In this document: piece by piece, positions 1 through 8,284 of the stretch
Layout of the letters: each line of letters begins with the position of its first letter
How positions within the stretch are numbered: position 1 is the stretch's first letter
Source: Crossiella sp. CA-258035
GTDB taxonomy: Bacteria > Actinomycetota > Actinomycetes > Mycobacteriales > Pseudonocardiaceae
DNA length: 64,000 nt
Direction: 5' to 3'
Assembly (NCBI RefSeq): GCF_030064675.1
Contig: NZ_CP116413.1
Location: forward strand, 1,707,001 to 1,771,000
Made by a program: the position numbers and the translations under genes
Notes under the pieces: generated by a model
Told to the model about the DNA's origin: nothing
Database searches by the model: none
The model's input: the letters and a program-made list of their open reading frames with translations, nothing else

Positions 1-236
1 TCGGGCACGATCAGCGGCAGGGCCTGCAGGGCGTGGAAGCCGTGCACGTCGGCGTAGCGCAGCGAGGGCCAGTAGTGCTGCCAGGCGCCACCGGCGTGCG
101 GGGCCGAGTCCAGCAGCACGTGGTCGATCCCGGCGCGGCGCAGGAAGTACGAGCTGGACAGGCCGGCCTGGCCCGCCCCGATCACCACCACGTCCGTGTC
201 CACGACCACCGGAACGCCGGTGGGCGGGTGACCCAT
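1..236 (-). CDS. FAD-dependent oxidoreductase, N-terminal part (cut by window edge)
   Basis: Only the first 78 or so residues are present; the rest lies left of the window. The N-terminus contains a Rossmann FAD-binding fold: a hydrophobic strand (DVVVIGAGQAGLSSSYFLRR) with GxGxxG, followed by an acidic residue at the end of the second strand (VLLD). Next come GGAWQHYWPSLRYADVHGFH, typical of flavin monooxygenases of the YUC/FMO or thioredoxin-reductase-like group that use NADPH and O2. The ATG at 236 is the first start after an in-frame stop at 255-257; a GGGGA stretch sits very close to it. The substrate cannot be told from this piece. Confidence 0.8.
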   Translation of the reverse strand, partial: MGHPPTGVPVVVDTDVVVIGAGQAGLSSSYFLRRAGIDHVLLDSAPHAGGAWQHYWPSLRYADVHGFHALQALPLIVP

Positions 237-301
237 TCCCCTGCGGAAGGAAGGTCACACCCGCCCACCGGCACGACGACCGCGAGGGTCGGTCGCCGCC
301 G

Positions 302-1729
302 CTACGGGGCGCCGGTGGTCAGCGTGTAGCTGCCGGAGCCGCTGTAGGCGTGCACCCGGTAGCGGTAGTAGCCCGCGGTGCCGGAGTAGCTGACCTTCTC
401 GGTGTTGCCGGGGCCGGCCGACTCGGCCACGTCCGCCCAGGCGCTGCCGTTCCACTTCTGCAGGTACAGGTCGAAGTCGGTGCCGGAGGGACCGCTCAGG
501 CAGCCGGTGTGCGTGCCCGCGGCGGTGGACTGGTAGTAGCTGTTGTTCGGCTGGTACGCGCTGCCGTTGGCGGCCAGCGAACCGGAGTACGTGCCCTTGC
601 CACACTCACCGCCGGGCGGCGGGTTGCCACCATCGGTGAGCAGGGTCAGTCCGTAGGTCTGCAGGATCTCGTTGACCGGCTGGAAGTAGGTGGTGCCACC
701 CGAGCGGCAGTTGCCGGAGCCGCCGGAGGTCACCCCCTGGGCCTGGTTGCCGGCCAGCAGCGAACCGCCGGAGTCACCGGGTTCGGCGCACACGCTGGTC
801 TGGATCAGCCCGGACACCGTGCCCTGCGGGTAGGTCACCGAGGAGTTGCGCGCCTGGATGGCGCCGCAGTGCCAGCCGGTGGTCGACCCGGACCGGCACA
901 CCGTGGACCCGACCGGCGCGTCCTGGGACCCGGCCACCGCTACCCGGCCGCCGCTGTAGTTGTTCACCGCGCCGACCGGGGTGTTGCCCGCGGCCACCTG
1001 CACCCAGGCGTAGTCGTTGCCGGGGAAGCTGGAGCCGCGGAAGGTGCCGCTGGGGTTGCTGGTGGCGGCCCCGGTGTTGCCGCAGTGCCCCGCGGTGACG
1101 AACCCGCCGGTGACCGAGAACCCGACCGAGCAGCGCGAGCCGGAGCCGATGTTGTAGGCGTTGCCGCCGACCACGTCGATCAGCGGCCGGGCCTGCTCCA
1201 GGCTGGACTCGAACCGGACCGCGCCCGCCTGCGCCCCGCTGGCCAGCACGAACGCCCGCGCCGCGGCCAGCGCCTCCGGCCGGGACCGGACCACCACGCT
1301 GTTGCTGGCCACGTCCACGTACCAGCCGTGCACCGTGCCCGGGGCCTTCGCCGCCGCACTGTCCAAAGTGGACTTGACCGCGTCCAGTGCGGGTTCGGCG
1401 CGGCTGACCAGCTTCGGGATGCCACCGGCCGCGCGGACCGCCTCGGCGCGGGCCTGGCTGGTGACCCCGGCGACCAGGCGGCCGTTCGGATCGAGCCAGG
1501 AGCCGCCGTCGGCGCTGGCGGCCACCCGCTTGCGCACCGAGCGCGCCAGGTCCTCCACGGCGAGCCGGGCGCGGGCCTGGTCGGCGGAGAGGCCGAGATC
1601 GCGCTGGAGGGCGGCGAACAGGCCGGGGTCGACCTCGGCGGGCGCGCCGACCGAGGACGGGGCCACCGCGGCGGAGAGCGCCATGGTGGTGAACGCGGCG
1701 ACCAGCAACGCGGATAGGCGTCGGCTCAT
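302..1729 (-). CDS. Secreted S1 family serine protease (alpha-lytic/streptogrisin type) with C-terminal PPC-like domain
   Basis: A 475-residue pre-pro-protease. A signal peptide (about 1-29) is followed by a pro-region of about 150 residues with the alpha-lytic-protease prodomain pattern. The mature S1E domain shows the triad: His in VTAGHCG, Asp in GNDYAWV, Ser in EPGDSGGS. It has the cysteines usual for streptogrisins. After a PPPGG linker comes a domain of about 95 residues (GTDFDLYLQKWNGSAW) that resembles a pre-peptidase C-terminal (PPC) beta-sandwich. The ATG at 1729 is chosen over an upstream in-frame start because AAGGAGA lies 8 nt before it. It should be an extracellular protein-degrading enzyme. 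The gene stands alone on the minus strand. Confidence 0.93.
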   Translation of the reverse strand: MSRRLSALLVAAFTTMALSAAVAPSSVGAPAEVDPGLFAALQRDLGLSADQARARLAVEDLARSVRKRVAASADGGSWLDPNGRLVAGVTSQARAEAVRAAGGIPKLVSRAEPALDAVKSTLDSAAAKAPGTVHGWYVDVASNSVVVRSRPEALAAARAFVLASGAQAGAVRFESSLEQARPLIDVVGGNAYNIGSGSRCSVGFSVTGGFVTAGHCGNTGAATSNPSGTFRGSSFPGNDYAWVQVAAGNTPVGAVNNYSGGRVAVAGSQDAPVGSTVCRSGSTTGWHCGAIQARNSSVTYPQGTVSGLIQTSVCAEPGDSGGSLLAGNQAQGVTSGGSGNCRSGGTTYFQPVNEILQTYGLTLLTDGGNPPPGGECGKGTYSGSLAANGSAYQPNNSYYQSTAAGTHTGCLSGPSGTDFDLYLQKWNGSAWADVAESAGPGNTEKVSYSGTAGYYRYRVHAYSGSGSYTLTTGAP

Positions 1730-1807
1730 GCCGGTGTCTCCTTGGATGGGCAGGGATGCAGGGACCTGCACGTTAGGCCCGGCCCAGCCAGGGGAGGGAG
1801 ATACCAG

Positions 1808-2770
1808 TTACCTCATACCGAAGCCGGGATGCCCCGCCAGCCACTCGGTGTAGCGGGGGCTGCGGCTGACCACGTCGGCGTAGGCGGCCAGCGCGTGCCC
1901 GGCCATCCGCTCCGCCGCCGCCGAGCTCTGGCCGTCGATGTGCCAGCCGATGAACTGCCGCCAGCGCAACGGGATGCCCGCGATCGGCACCGGGACCACG
2001 CCGGTCCACTCGCGGAAGGTCGGCTGGCACAACGCGACCGCGTCCCCGGAGCGGACCAGGTCGACGCAGCTGACCACGTCCGCCTCGTACAGCTCCCTGG
2101 GCGCGAACCCGGCGCGGGCGCAGGCGGCGGCGAAGCAGTCGCCGAAGCAGCCGTCGCCCGGGGTGGCCGCCCAGCGCGCCTCGGCCAGGTCGGCCAGCTC
2201 CAGCTCGTCCTTGTCCGCCAGCGGGTGGTCCTCCGGCAGCAGCACGAACACCGGGTCCACCGCGAGCAGCCGCCACTGCACACCGGGCGCGGTCGGCGGC
2301 GCGGCCTCCCCGCACGCCCCGATCAGCGCGAAGTCCAGGCGTCCGGCGGCGACCAGCTCGGTCAGCTCGTCGCTGGAGTAGGAGGTGTGCGGGGAGATCC
2401 GCGCCTGCGGCCGGTCCAGGCCCAGGTGGTGCATGAGCCCACCCAGCATCGGCCCGTTGGCCGAGCCGATCCGGAAGTGGGTGGCGCCCTCATCGCCTGC
2501 CGAGTTGGCCAGCCGCGCGGCCTCCTCGCGCAGCTCGCTGACCGCGGGCAGCAACAGCCGGGCGCGGGCCAGCACCAGCTCGCCCAGCTGGGTGGGCCGG
2601 GAGCCGCGCCGGTCCCGCTCGAACAGGGCCCCGCCCAGCGCGCGTTCGATCCGGTTGAGCTGGGCGGTGAGCGCCGGTTGCGCCAGACCGAGTTTGGCGG
2701 CCGCCTTGGTCACGCTGCCGGTGTCCGCGACGGTGCAGATCACCCGCAGATGCCGCAGCTCCAGTTCCAT
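1808..2770 (-). CDS. LysR-family transcriptional regulator
   Basis: A 320-residue protein of normal LysR length. The N-terminal winged helix-turn-helix (about 3-62) reads ELRHLRVICTVADTGSVTKA then AAKLGLAQPALTAQLNRIER. The rest is the periplasmic-binding-protein-like effector domain (GRLDFALIG, VFVLLPEDHPLA). It has two cysteines close together in the effector domain (GDGCFGDCFA), which is unusual but not diagnostic. The neighbours are a secreted protease and a MazG-like pyrophosphatase, both also on the minus strand, so the target is unclear. The divergent partner that LysR regulators often control is missing. Confidence 0.9.
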   Translation of the reverse strand: MELELRHLRVICTVADTGSVTKAAAKLGLAQPALTAQLNRIERALGGALFERDRRGSRPTQLGELVLARARLLLPAVSELREEAARLANSAGDEGATHFRIGSANGPMLGGLMHHLGLDRPQARISPHTSYSSDELTELVAAGRLDFALIGACGEAAPPTAPGVQWRLLAVDPVFVLLPEDHPLADKDELELADLAEARWAATPGDGCFGDCFAAACARAGFAPRELYEADVVSCVDLVRSGDAVALCQPTFREWTGVVPVPIAGIPLRWRQFIGWHIDGQSSAAAERMAGHALAAYADVVSRSPRYTEWLAGHPGFGMR

Positions 2771-2795
2771 AAGACGACGCTAAATCCCTTGCCGC

Positions 2796-3131
2796 TCAGG
2801 GGGAAGGGTTTGCCTCCAGCGGAGGAAACCGGTGTTCGTTGCGATCGATCTTGGCATGCGCCTCGGCCGGGAGGTCCAGACCACAGACATCGGCGAAACG
2901 CACCAGGTAGAGCAGCACGTCGGCCACCTCGTCGGCAACCCGCTCGCGCAGCGCGCCACCGTCGAGCTGCTCGGCGATCTCCTTGTCGCCCAACCACTGC
3001 AGCTCGGAGACCAGTTCGCCGACCTCGCCGGAGAGCGCCATGGCGAGGTTGCGCGGGGTATGGAACGGCTCCCACTCCCGCGCCGCCGCGAACTCCCGCA
3101 ACCGGGGCACCAGCTCGTCAAATCCACGCAT
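2796..3131 (-). CDS. MazG-like nucleotide pyrophosphohydrolase (dCTP pyrophosphatase type)
   Basis: A 111-residue all-alpha NTP pyrophosphohydrolase. The metal-binding signature is visible as SGEVGELVSE (ExxE) followed by DEVADVLLYL (ExxD), the MazG/RS21-C6 arrangement. The N-terminal FAAAREWEPFHTPRNLAMAL is characteristic of the DCTPP1/RS21-C6 subgroup, which hydrolyses dCTP and modified dCTP to the monophosphate and so cleans the nucleotide pool. The start MRGFDEL at 3131 fits the family; an upstream in-frame start would add 27 unrelated residues. The intergenic space to the next plus-strand gene (3132-3272) is the likely shared promoter region. Confidence 0.88.
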   Translation of the reverse strand: MRGFDELVPRLREFAAAREWEPFHTPRNLAMALSGEVGELVSELQWLGDKEIAEQLDGGALRERVADEVADVLLYLVRFADVCGLDLPAEAHAKIDRNEHRFPPLEANPSP

Positions 3132-3272
3132 GCGCCGAACCCTAGGCCGTAGCCAATCGTTGCCTGGGCTGGGCCAGCTCCGCCCGCCAGGTTCTCGACC
3201 CTGGGTAATCACCTGGTCAGCCCCCGTGACCCGGCTTGCTGTCGATCTACCTAGTCATCCAGACTCGCACAC

Positions 3273-3620
3273 GTGTTCGACCGAACGGTGCAACTCGCTC
3301 CCTCCCTCGGCCGGGTCTACGACCGCAGCAGACCGGTCTGGGTGGACCTCAACGAGCTGTACCGGCACGGCTTCCTCGGCGACGCCTCCTCCGCCACCCT
3401 GCTCATCCGTCAGCAGGGCCTGGTGGTCAGCGGCCGGGTACCGGGCACCCTGCACGCCTGGCTGCGCACCGAGGAGGGCTACTGGGCCGGGCTGGTGTCC
3501 TTCTGCATCGCGGGCCGGTCGGAGAGCACGGTGCCACCGCTGGCCCTCAAGCACCTGGTGCCGAGAGGGGCCCTGCGGCCGAGGGCGCCGGAGGAACGGG
3601 GAGCGGAACGCCGGTACTAG
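3273..3620 (+). CDS. Conserved-looking hypothetical protein of unknown function
   Basis: A 115-residue protein starting at GTG 3273. The central part (PVWVDLNELYRHGFLG then LRTEEGYWAGLVSFCI) looks like a small alpha/beta domain and has amino acid use typical of a real gene. I do not recognise the family. Its last 74 bases overlap the 3' end of the convergent minus-strand gene at 3547-4965; the overlapping C-terminal tail (RPRAPEERGAERRY) is low in complexity and probably unstructured. No membrane segment or signal peptide is seen. Confidence 0.6.
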   Translation: MFDRTVQLAPSLGRVYDRSRPVWVDLNELYRHGFLGDASSATLLIRQQGLVVSGRVPGTLHAWLRTEEGYWAGLVSFCIAGRSESTVPPLALKHLVPRGALRPRAPEERGAERRY

Positions 3621-4965
3621 GCGGCTCCTCGGCGCCGTCCTGGGAGGACGGCGCGGTGGACACCAGGGCCACCGGCACCTGCTCCGGCGGGGTGAAGGCC
3701 GAGTCGGGGCGCATCCGGGGTGGCTGGGCGGCCCAGGGCTTCAGGTTCTGCAGCACGTCCTCGTAGAAACGGTTGATCGCTTCCAGCACGGAGTCGATGA
3801 ACGAGCCCCGGCCGGTGCCGCGCTTGCCGCCCAGCGGAAAGGTCCGCGCCACCCGGAAGGACCTGATCTCCTTCTTCGGGTCCTCGATGAGCACCGCCGG
3901 ATCCAGCCGCACCGCGCGCAGCAGCTCCGCCGCGCCCGCGCCCCTGGCGTGCAGCGCGAAGGACTCCAGCCGCACCTGCTCCGGCGCGTCCTTGAGCTGC
4001 CGCACCAGCCAGTTGACCCGGGTGGCGGGCCTGCCCTCCCTCGGCGCGTCGACCTCCACCTGGCAGCACACCTGGTTCGCGCGCAGGTCCGCGGTCACCC
4101 GCAGCGTGCCGACCGTGTCCGGGATGCGGATGCCACCGCTGAACGTGCCCCCGTTGACCAGCTGCGCCACCTGGCCCTGCACCCGCAGCTGCGGTTCGGC
4201 CAGCTCACGGCGGCTCAGCGCGGGCACCACCTCGGCGCCCAGCCTGCGGCCCAGCTGCAACCCGGCGAAGCGCAGCAGCGCGTCGAACCGCAACGCGACC
4301 TCGGCCGCGGCGGCGTCGGTGGCGCGCAGGGTGCCCGCGCTGACCGCCTCACGCAGCGGCACCCAGCTGGGACCCATGTCCTCGAAGGCCATCGCACCCG
4401 ACCGCGGGTGCTCCAGGTACCGGATCAGCTCGCCGAGGATCCACGCCTGGTCCGGGTCGGCGACCCCGCGGTGCTCCTTCTGCAGCACCGCCTCGCAGAG
4501 CACGTGCGTCCAGGACCAGTGGTGCAGCGCGACCTTGCGCAGCTTGCGCTTGTCGACCTTGGCCGGGTGCTGGCCCGGCATCGCGGGGATCTGGTTGGAG
4601 ATGGTGATCAGCGCGTCAAAACCCTGTTCCCGCGCCAGGTCCAGGTAGTTCTCCAGCTGTTCGGCGCCCAGCTCGTTCGTGCCGGTCTTGACCTCCACCA
4701 GCGCGGTCCAGCTGCGCTGACCCCTGCTGACCCGGATCAGGCCGTCCGGGATGACCTTGCGCTCGCCCAGCTGGAACGGGACTTCGATGTAGGTCCGCAC
4801 GGCGCCGGCCGGGGCGCCCAGCGGCTGGGTGAGCACGCGGCCGAACTCGCGCACCGCGGCGAGCACCGCCAGCAGCGCCGAGGTCGCGCGCCGCTCCTGC
4901 TCCTCGGCGCCGTTGATGCCGGACGTCGGGATCAACCGGGCGGAATGCCAGGACTCCTCGGACAA
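3547..4965 (-). CDS. PD-(D/E)XK nuclease-fold protein of unknown function
   Basis: A 472-residue protein. Residues about 50-125 contain ERKVIPDGLIRV followed by SWTALVEVKTG and NYLDLAREQGFDALITISNQ, which matches the core of a PD-(D/E)XK fold (Asp in PDG, Glu-x-Lys in VEVKTG, then a helix and strand). The middle (about 170-350) is a conserved alpha/beta region, and the C-terminus is proline-rich. Proteins of this look are annotated in actinomycetes as hypothetical or stress-response proteins. The TTG at 4965 is chosen because GGGGAGG lies 5 nt upstream; the longer open frame reads into unrelated sequence. Whether it cleaves DNA is an inference from the motif only. The 3' end overlaps a convergent gene. 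Confidence 0.78.
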   Translation of the reverse strand: MSEESWHSARLIPTSGINGAEEQERRATSALLAVLAAVREFGRVLTQPLGAPAGAVRTYIEVPFQLGERKVIPDGLIRVSRGQRSWTALVEVKTGTNELGAEQLENYLDLAREQGFDALITISNQIPAMPGQHPAKVDKRKLRKVALHHWSWTHVLCEAVLQKEHRGVADPDQAWILGELIRYLEHPRSGAMAFEDMGPSWVPLREAVSAGTLRATDAAAAEVALRFDALLRFAGLQLGRRLGAEVVPALSRRELAEPQLRVQGQVAQLVNGGTFSGGIRIPDTVGTLRVTADLRANQVCCQVEVDAPREGRPATRVNWLVRQLKDAPEQVRLESFALHARGAGAAELLRAVRLDPAVLIEDPKKEIRSFRVARTFPLGGKRGTGRGSFIDSVLEAINRFYEDVLQNLKPWAAQPPRMRPDSAFTPPEQVPVALVSTAPSSQDGAEEPPSTGVPLPVPPAPSAAGPLSAPGA

Positions 4966-5081
4966 GAACGCCTCCCCCGCATGTGGTCGGCGCTCTGCCG
5001 GCCGACGCTGCACACACGGAGCGTCGTACACCGCTGACCCGGCGTTAGCGATCTTCCGCGGCGTTGTCCGATCGTGTCCGC

Positions 5082-5696
5082 TCAGCCCCGGTAGTGCCCC
5101 GGCCAGTCCGCGTGCCGGATCCGCCTGATCTCCCGCACCCCGCCCACCGTCCCCCACTCGTCCCGCCCCAGCCGCGACAACGGCCGCAGCAGCTCCACGG
5201 ATGGCAGCCCGTCGCGGACCACCTCCGCCGCCACCGCCGCGTGCACCACCCGCCCGAACACCACCGTGGAGTCGCCCAGCCGCAGGGTGCTGTGCAGCAC
5301 GCACTCCAGCGCGGCGGGGCTGGTGGCGACCCTGGGCGGCTTGACCTTGAGGCTGGGTTCGCGGGGGATGCCGGCCGCGTCGAACTCGCTGGTGGCCGGG
5401 GGGAAGTCGGTGCCGGTGGCGTTGACCTGGGCGAAGTTCGGCTCGGTGGCCAGGTTCACCACGAACTCGCCGGTGGCCTCCACGTTGGCCAGGGTGTCCT
5501 TGCGGCCCACCGAGGTGAACTGCACGATCGGCGGGTCGACGCAGGCCACGGTGAAGAACGAGTGCGGGGCGAGGTTGTCCACCCCCTCGGCCGAGACCGT
5601 GGACACCCAGGCGATCGGGCGGGGCAGCACCACGGCGGTGAGCAGGCGGTAGAACCGGCCGGAGCCGGTGGCCTCCGGGTCGAAGTCCAGGCGCAT
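5082..5696 (-). CDS. Flavin reductase-like FMN-binding protein
   Basis: A 204-residue protein of the flavin reductase-like split-barrel family. It begins MRLDFDPEATG and contains LPRPIAWVSTVS, NLAPHSFFTVAC and PPIVQFTSVGRKDTLANVEA, the usual FMN-binding strands. These proteins bind FMN and either reduce free flavin with NAD(P)H or act in unknown redox reactions. The start lies 14 bases beyond the stop of the upstream epimerase gene, so the two are probably co-transcribed. Confidence 0.88.
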   Translation of the reverse strand: MRLDFDPEATGSGRFYRLLTAVVLPRPIAWVSTVSAEGVDNLAPHSFFTVACVDPPIVQFTSVGRKDTLANVEATGEFVVNLATEPNFAQVNATGTDFPPATSEFDAAGIPREPSLKVKPPRVATSPAALECVLHSTLRLGDSTVVFGRVVHAAVAAEVVRDGLPSVELLRPLSRLGRDEWGTVGGVREIRRIRHADWPGHYRG

Positions 5697-5710
5697 GCCC
5701 CGATCCTCGG

Positions 5711-6655
5711 TCAGCGGTGGCGGCGCAGCAGCTCGGCCTCCCACTGGCCGCGGATCATCTCGGTGAGCGTGGACTGCCGCGGTGACCAGCCGAGACGTTG
5801 CCTGATCAGCGAGTTGTCGCCGACCGAGCGCGCGGACTCGCCGGGGTTGGCCGGGCGGTGCGTGACGCGGATCTCCCGGCCGGTCACCTCGCGCACGGTG
5901 TCCACGATCTGGGCCACGCTGGCCGGGGTGGCGCCCACGTTGTACACGTCGAACCGGCCGGGCGTGGCGTCCTCCAGCGCCGCGACCATGGCCCTGGCCA
6001 CGTCGTTGACGTGCACGAAGTCCCGGACCGCCGAACCGTCGCCGTTGATCTCCACCGAGGGCAGGTGGCCGGCCGCCACGCCCACCGTCCTGGTGATGAT
6101 CCGGGTGTCGTCGTAGTCGCCGAGCTCGCCGACCGCGCCGGCGATGTTGAAGATCCGCAGCACCGCCGCGCCCAGTCCGCCGGTGGCCACCTGCCAGCGG
6201 ATGGCCTCCTCGGCGGCGACCTTGGAGGCGGCGTAGGGGTTCTGCGGGGCGACCGGGGTGGTCTCGTCGATGGGCTGGCGCTCCGGGTTGCCGTAGACGC
6301 TGGCGGTGGAGGCCATCACCAGCCTCGGCTTCACCCCGGTGACCTCGGCCTGCCTGGCCAGCGCCTCCAGCACGTGCAGGGTGCCGCCCAGGTTGACCCG
6401 GTAGTACAGCGTGGGGTGCGCGAAGGCCTCGCGGATCCTGGTCAGCGAGACCAGGTGCACCGCCGCGTGCACCCCGTCCGCGGCCGCGAGCAGGCCCTCG
6501 CCGTCCAGCACGTCGCCCCTGCGCAGCTCCACCCCCTCGGGCACGTTCACCACTGAGCGGTGGACCAGCGCCACGACCTCGTGGCCGGTCTGGGAAAGTT
6601 GGCGTACGACGGCCTGTCCCACATAGCCGCTCGCGCCGGTGACCAGGACTCGCAT
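5711..6655 (-). CDS. NAD-dependent epimerase/dehydratase (UDP-glucose 4-epimerase-like SDR)
   Basis: A 314-residue extended short-chain dehydrogenase. TGASGYVGQAVVRQL near the N-terminus is the GxxGxxG NAD-binding motif. ASTASVYGNP followed by NPYAASKVAAEE gives the Ser and YxxxK catalytic residues, and RDFVHVNDVARA is the nucleotide-sugar epimerase signature. It likely interconverts or dehydrates a nucleotide-activated sugar. It lies about 12 kb from the exopolysaccharide locus and next to a flavin reductase, so its sugar is unknown. The ATG at 6655 begins directly with the Rossmann strand MRVLVTGASG. It is divergent from the Crp-family gene. Confidence 0.9.
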   Translation of the reverse strand: MRVLVTGASGYVGQAVVRQLSQTGHEVVALVHRSVVNVPEGVELRRGDVLDGEGLLAAADGVHAAVHLVSLTRIREAFAHPTLYYRVNLGGTLHVLEALARQAEVTGVKPRLVMASTASVYGNPERQPIDETTPVAPQNPYAASKVAAEEAIRWQVATGGLGAAVLRIFNIAGAVGELGDYDDTRIITRTVGVAAGHLPSVEINGDGSAVRDFVHVNDVARAMVAALEDATPGRFDVYNVGATPASVAQIVDTVREVTGREIRVTHRPANPGESARSVGDNSLIRQRLGWSPRQSTLTEMIRGQWEAELLRRHR

Positions 6656-6805
6656 ACCACCATCTCACCAGAAGGAAATGGGTGCACCGGCAAGTTTTGT
6701 GGCCTTCACACGGAGGTCGGGATTACCTTACTCCGGTAGGGCAAAACGCTGTGACAGGGAGTTGTTCGCATTGGGCCGTTCGGGGCATTATCTGCTGGCT
6801 ATCGG

Positions 6806-7519
6806 GTGAGTAGTGGACCTTTCCCCTCCATATTCCCCAGCGCCAACGTCGACCCTTCCTCTATGAGCGTGGAAGGGCTCGGGGCGGCCAGCCGGGTTTT
6901 ACTGGCCGACGTCGGGCGTCGTCGCAGCGTGCGCCGGGGCACGGTGCTGTTCAGGCAGGACAACGAGTCCGACTCGGTCCTGCTGGTCGAGCACGGCCTG
7001 CTGCGCATCTCGGTGGTCAGCCAGGACGGCACCGACAGCGTGCTCGCGCTGCGCGGCAGCGGTGAGCTGGTGGGCGAGTTCGGCGCCATAACCGCACGTC
7101 GGCGCTCGGCCACCGTGGTGGCGCTGACCGACTCGACGGTCGTGGTGATCGCCTCGGCCCGGTTCCGCTCGCTGCTGCGCCAGTTCTCCGGCCTCGCCTG
7201 TGACGTGCTGTCCTTACTGGTCACCCGAGTGGATGAATCTGACCGGCGGCGGCTGGAGGTGGGCACCTGCACGGTGTCCCAGCGGCTGGCCCGCTTCCTC
7301 GGCGAGCTGGCCGCCACGCACGGCACCGAACGGGCCGACGGCGGGGTGGAGATCGCCGCGCAGCTGACCCAGGAGGAGCTGGGCAGCGCGATCGGCGCGA
7401 CCCGCGAGTCGGTGTCCAGGGCGCTGGCCGAGCTGCGCGACGACGGCCTGCTGTCCACCGCACGTCGCCGGATCACGATTCTGGCCCCCACCCGGCTGGA
7501 CTCCTACCTTGGGACGTAA
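6806..7519 (+). CDS. Crp/Fnr-family transcriptional regulator
   Basis: A 237-residue regulator. Residues about 30-140 form a cyclic-nucleotide-binding-type beta-roll (GTVLFRQDNESDSVLLVEHG; GSGELVGEFGAITARRRSAT holds the position of the phosphate-binding cassette). Residues about 165-230 are the Crp winged helix (LTQEELGSAIGATRESVSRA as recognition helix). It is followed 69 bases later by a nucleotide-cyclase-like gene, and a GTG-N8-CAC site lies in between, so it may sense the cyclase product or another ligand and control that operon. The cassette resembles but does not exactly match E. coli Crp, so ligand identity is open. The GTG at 6806 is uncertain; ATG 6863 is an alternative. Confidence 0.9.
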   Translation: MSSGPFPSIFPSANVDPSSMSVEGLGAASRVLLADVGRRRSVRRGTVLFRQDNESDSVLLVEHGLLRISVVSQDGTDSVLALRGSGELVGEFGAITARRRSATVVALTDSTVVVIASARFRSLLRQFSGLACDVLSLLVTRVDESDRRRLEVGTCTVSQRLARFLGELAATHGTERADGGVEIAAQLTQEELGSAIGATRESVSRALAELRDDGLLSTARRRITILAPTRLDSYLGT

Positions 7520-7538
7520 GACTGAATCACACCTCGAA

Positions 7539-7554
7539 AGTGCGTTGGATCACA
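7539..7554. promoter_or_regulatory. Candidate Crp-family operator
   Basis: The sequence AGTGC-GTTGGA-TCACA has the GTG-N8-CAC core of Crp/Fnr sites, with a perfect right half (TCACA) and a partial left half. It lies 35 bases before the start of the cyclase-like gene and 20 bases after the stop of the Crp-family gene. A second TCACA half-site lies about 24 bases upstream in direct orientation. Binding is an inference. Confidence 0.45.
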
Positions 7555-7588
7555 GATTGACCTGCGGTTTTAGGGTAAACACACGCTG

Positions 7589-8284
7589 ATGCAATACCAC
7601 CCGGTGCATTTCTCGATCGTGGTCGTGGACATCGCGAAGTTCGGCACCCGAGATGACCGGTTCCAGCTGCTGCTGCGCAGCGGGCTGACGGCTGTCCTCA
7701 AGCAGGCGTTCGAGGAGTCCGGCATCGACTGGGACGAGCTCGCGATCGAGGACCGCGGGGACGGCAAGTGCCTGCTCATCCCCGCCTCGGTGTCCAAGGT
7801 CCGGCTGCTGGACCCGCTGATCGGCAGGCTCGCCGTCGCGCTGCGCCAGCACAACCAGTTCACCAGCGAGCAGGGCCAGATCCGGCTGCGCATGTCGGTG
7901 CACGCCGGTGAGGTGCACCGGGACCGGGACGGCTGGTCCGGCACCGACCTGAACTTCGCCTTCCGGCTGGTCGGCAGCGAGGCGCTCTACGAGGTGCTGG
8001 CCGCGGTGCCGGAGGCGGAGCTGGTGGTGATCGTCTCCGAGGCCATCCACAACGCGGTGGTGCGGCACGGCTACGGCGCGGTCGACCCGGCCTCCTTCCA
8101 CCAGATCGAGGTGCACCGCAAGGAGGTCAGCGCGGAGGCGTGGGTGCACGTGCCCGGCATCCTGGCCCCGCTGGCCCGGCTGGAGCTCGACAGCGGCAGC
8201 AGCGGGCCGCCCGCGATCACCGTGCGCGGCAACGTCAACGGTGACGTGGTCGGCAGGGACAAGCACGTCGGCGGGCCATGGTGA
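7589..8284 (+). CDS. Class III nucleotide cyclase-like protein with C-terminal GNVNGDVVGRD segment
   Basis: A 231-residue protein. Residues 8-130 look like a class III cyclase domain: IVVVDIAKF carries the first metal Asp (D14), EDRGDGKCL the second (D58), and GTDLNFAFRL the transition-state Asn (N122) and Arg (R126). The residue in the base-choosing Lys position of adenylyl cyclases is Glu (E54), as in guanylyl cyclases; the second base-choosing position appears to be Gly. A single domain would have to dimerise. Residues 209-229 carry ITVRGNVNGDVVGRD, nearly repeated in the next protein. Its 3' end overlaps the NTPase start by 7 bases. Activity and product are not known; it could also be a catalytically altered relative. 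Confidence 0.75.
   Translation: MQYHPVHFSIVVVDIAKFGTRDDRFQLLLRSGLTAVLKQAFEESGIDWDELAIEDRGDGKCLLIPASVSKVRLLDPLIGRLAVALRQHNQFTSEQGQIRLRMSVHAGEVHRDRDGWSGTDLNFAFRLVGSEALYEVLAAVPEAELVVIVSEAIHNAVVRHGYGAVDPASFHQIEVHRKEVSAEAWVHVPGILAPLARLELDSGSSGPPAITVRGNVNGDVVGRDKHVGGPW

Noticed and set aside
2983-5037. A 684-codon plus-strand frame
   Set aside because: It runs opposite the PD-(D/E)XK gene and is rich in Arg, Gln and Pro with no motif; it is a composition artefact.
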